Shown one piece after another: positions 6,131 to 6,363 of a stretch of 6,363 nt of DNA. Both the position numbers and the translations under genes were made by a program. The notes under the pieces are model-generated. The model was given only the letters and a program-made list of their open reading frames with translations, was not told the DNA's origin and did no database searches. The stretch is from Desulfocapsa sulfexigens (lineage in GTDB: Bacteria; Desulfobacterota; Desulfobulbia; Desulfobulbales; Desulfocapsaceae): positions 1-6,363 of the forward strand of contig DQVD01000034.1 in assembly GCA_015661935.1 (NCBI GenBank). The letters are read 5' to 3'. Every line of letters begins with the position of its first letter. Within the stretch, counting starts at the first letter, position 1.

Positions 6131-6363
6131 AGAAAATCAGGCAGTAAAATATGTTAAATATTCTGCACTTATCCGATAAATAAAATTACAGCAACATTTC
6201 TATTGCACCTTGAAGCAAAGTTGGGTTGCGGGTATCCCGCGATAGGTGTATGGCCTATAGTCTCAGGTTTTTGTTAACAACTTCACGTTCATTCTACTTT
6301 TTATAACGCCTTATTTGCCTCCATATGAAGAATCAAATCCAACATCCGGTTGGAATAGCCCCA
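6131..6363. other. AT-rich tail with small hairpins, no convincing gene
   Basis: This stretch contains a ten-codon mini-frame at 6151-6183 (discussed in findings), a GCGGG-TAT-CCCGC hairpin at 6228-6240 and an ATAGG/CCTAT hairpin at 6242-6258. A short T-rich tract and the ten-base palindrome TTGTTAACAA at 6271-6280 follow. Near the edge two incomplete frames overlap: a minus-strand frame of 20 codons ending at a TAA at 6303-6301, and a plus-strand ATG at 6325 open to the edge. Neither has recognisable content or a good ribosome site, so a gene boundary cannot be placed. Confidence 0.45.
6228..6258. other. Tandem hairpins, possible weak terminator
   Basis: A perfect five-pair GC-rich stem with a three-base loop (6228-6240) is followed two bases on by a second five-pair stem with a seven-base loop (6242-6258). 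A T-run (6268-6272) comes nine bases later. The distance from stem to T-run is too long for a classical intrinsic terminator, so the role is uncertain. Confidence 0.3.

Noticed and set aside
6228..6310. Integron attC-like site
   Set aside because: Core-site pattern (RYYYAAC with a paired GTTRRRY) could not be matched, and no integrase or cassette structure is visible.
6325..6363. ATG-initiated plus frame running off the right edge (13 codons)
   Set aside because: No Shine-Dalgarno and too short to identify; a minus-strand frame over the same bases is equally plausible.
1..6363. CRISPR array, tRNA or rRNA
   Set aside because: No regularly spaced short repeats, no cloverleaf-like segment and no rRNA-like sequence were seen on either strand.

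Overview
The window most likely comes from an anaerobic, sulfate-reducer-like Desulfobacterota (deltaproteobacterial) chromosome. This is inferred from gene content: a tungsten/molybdenum aldehyde:ferredoxin oxidoreductase (AOR) beside a class II aldolase, an ABC1/UbiB protein next to what looks like a phasin tail, and a DUF4143-type remnant. No rRNA or other phylogenetic marker is present, so the assignment is tentative.

Layout. Positions 1-602 are AT-rich and mostly non-coding. They hold a CRP/FNR-like palindrome with a possible -10 box, the first copy of a 66-bp repeat, and the C-terminal tail of a small phasin-like gene with no visible start. Positions 603-2300 (+) encode a full-length ABC1/UbiB atypical kinase. 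Two genes on the minus strand converge on it. The AOR-family oxidoreductase (5308-3524) is followed, with a 16-bp overlap, by a two-domain class II aldolase/adducin-type protein (3539-2376). After a 104-bp gap the plus strand carries a DUF4143 C-terminal fragment (5413-5802). It overlaps by 11 bp a small two-helix membrane protein (5792-6019) that has a good ribosome binding site. A second copy of the 66-bp repeat (6065-6130, 64 of 66 identical) follows, and then AT-rich sequence with small hairpins and no convincing gene.

How the genes work together. The AOR and aldolase genes form a tightly coupled pair. A plausible but unproven reading is that the aldolase releases an aldehyde, or condenses one, and the AOR oxidises it to the acid and passes electrons to ferredoxin. 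The UbiB-like gene is a separate unit, probably linked to isoprenoid-quinone (here perhaps menaquinone) metabolism. The two flanks, with gene remnants and a near-identical direct repeat on each side, suggest a rearranged accessory segment whose 5.7-kb interior lies between homologous sequences.

Most notable points: the bracketing repeat, which is built from abutting small palindromes; the cysteine-rich aldolase with a possible degenerate second aldolase domain; and the AOR-aldolase coupling.
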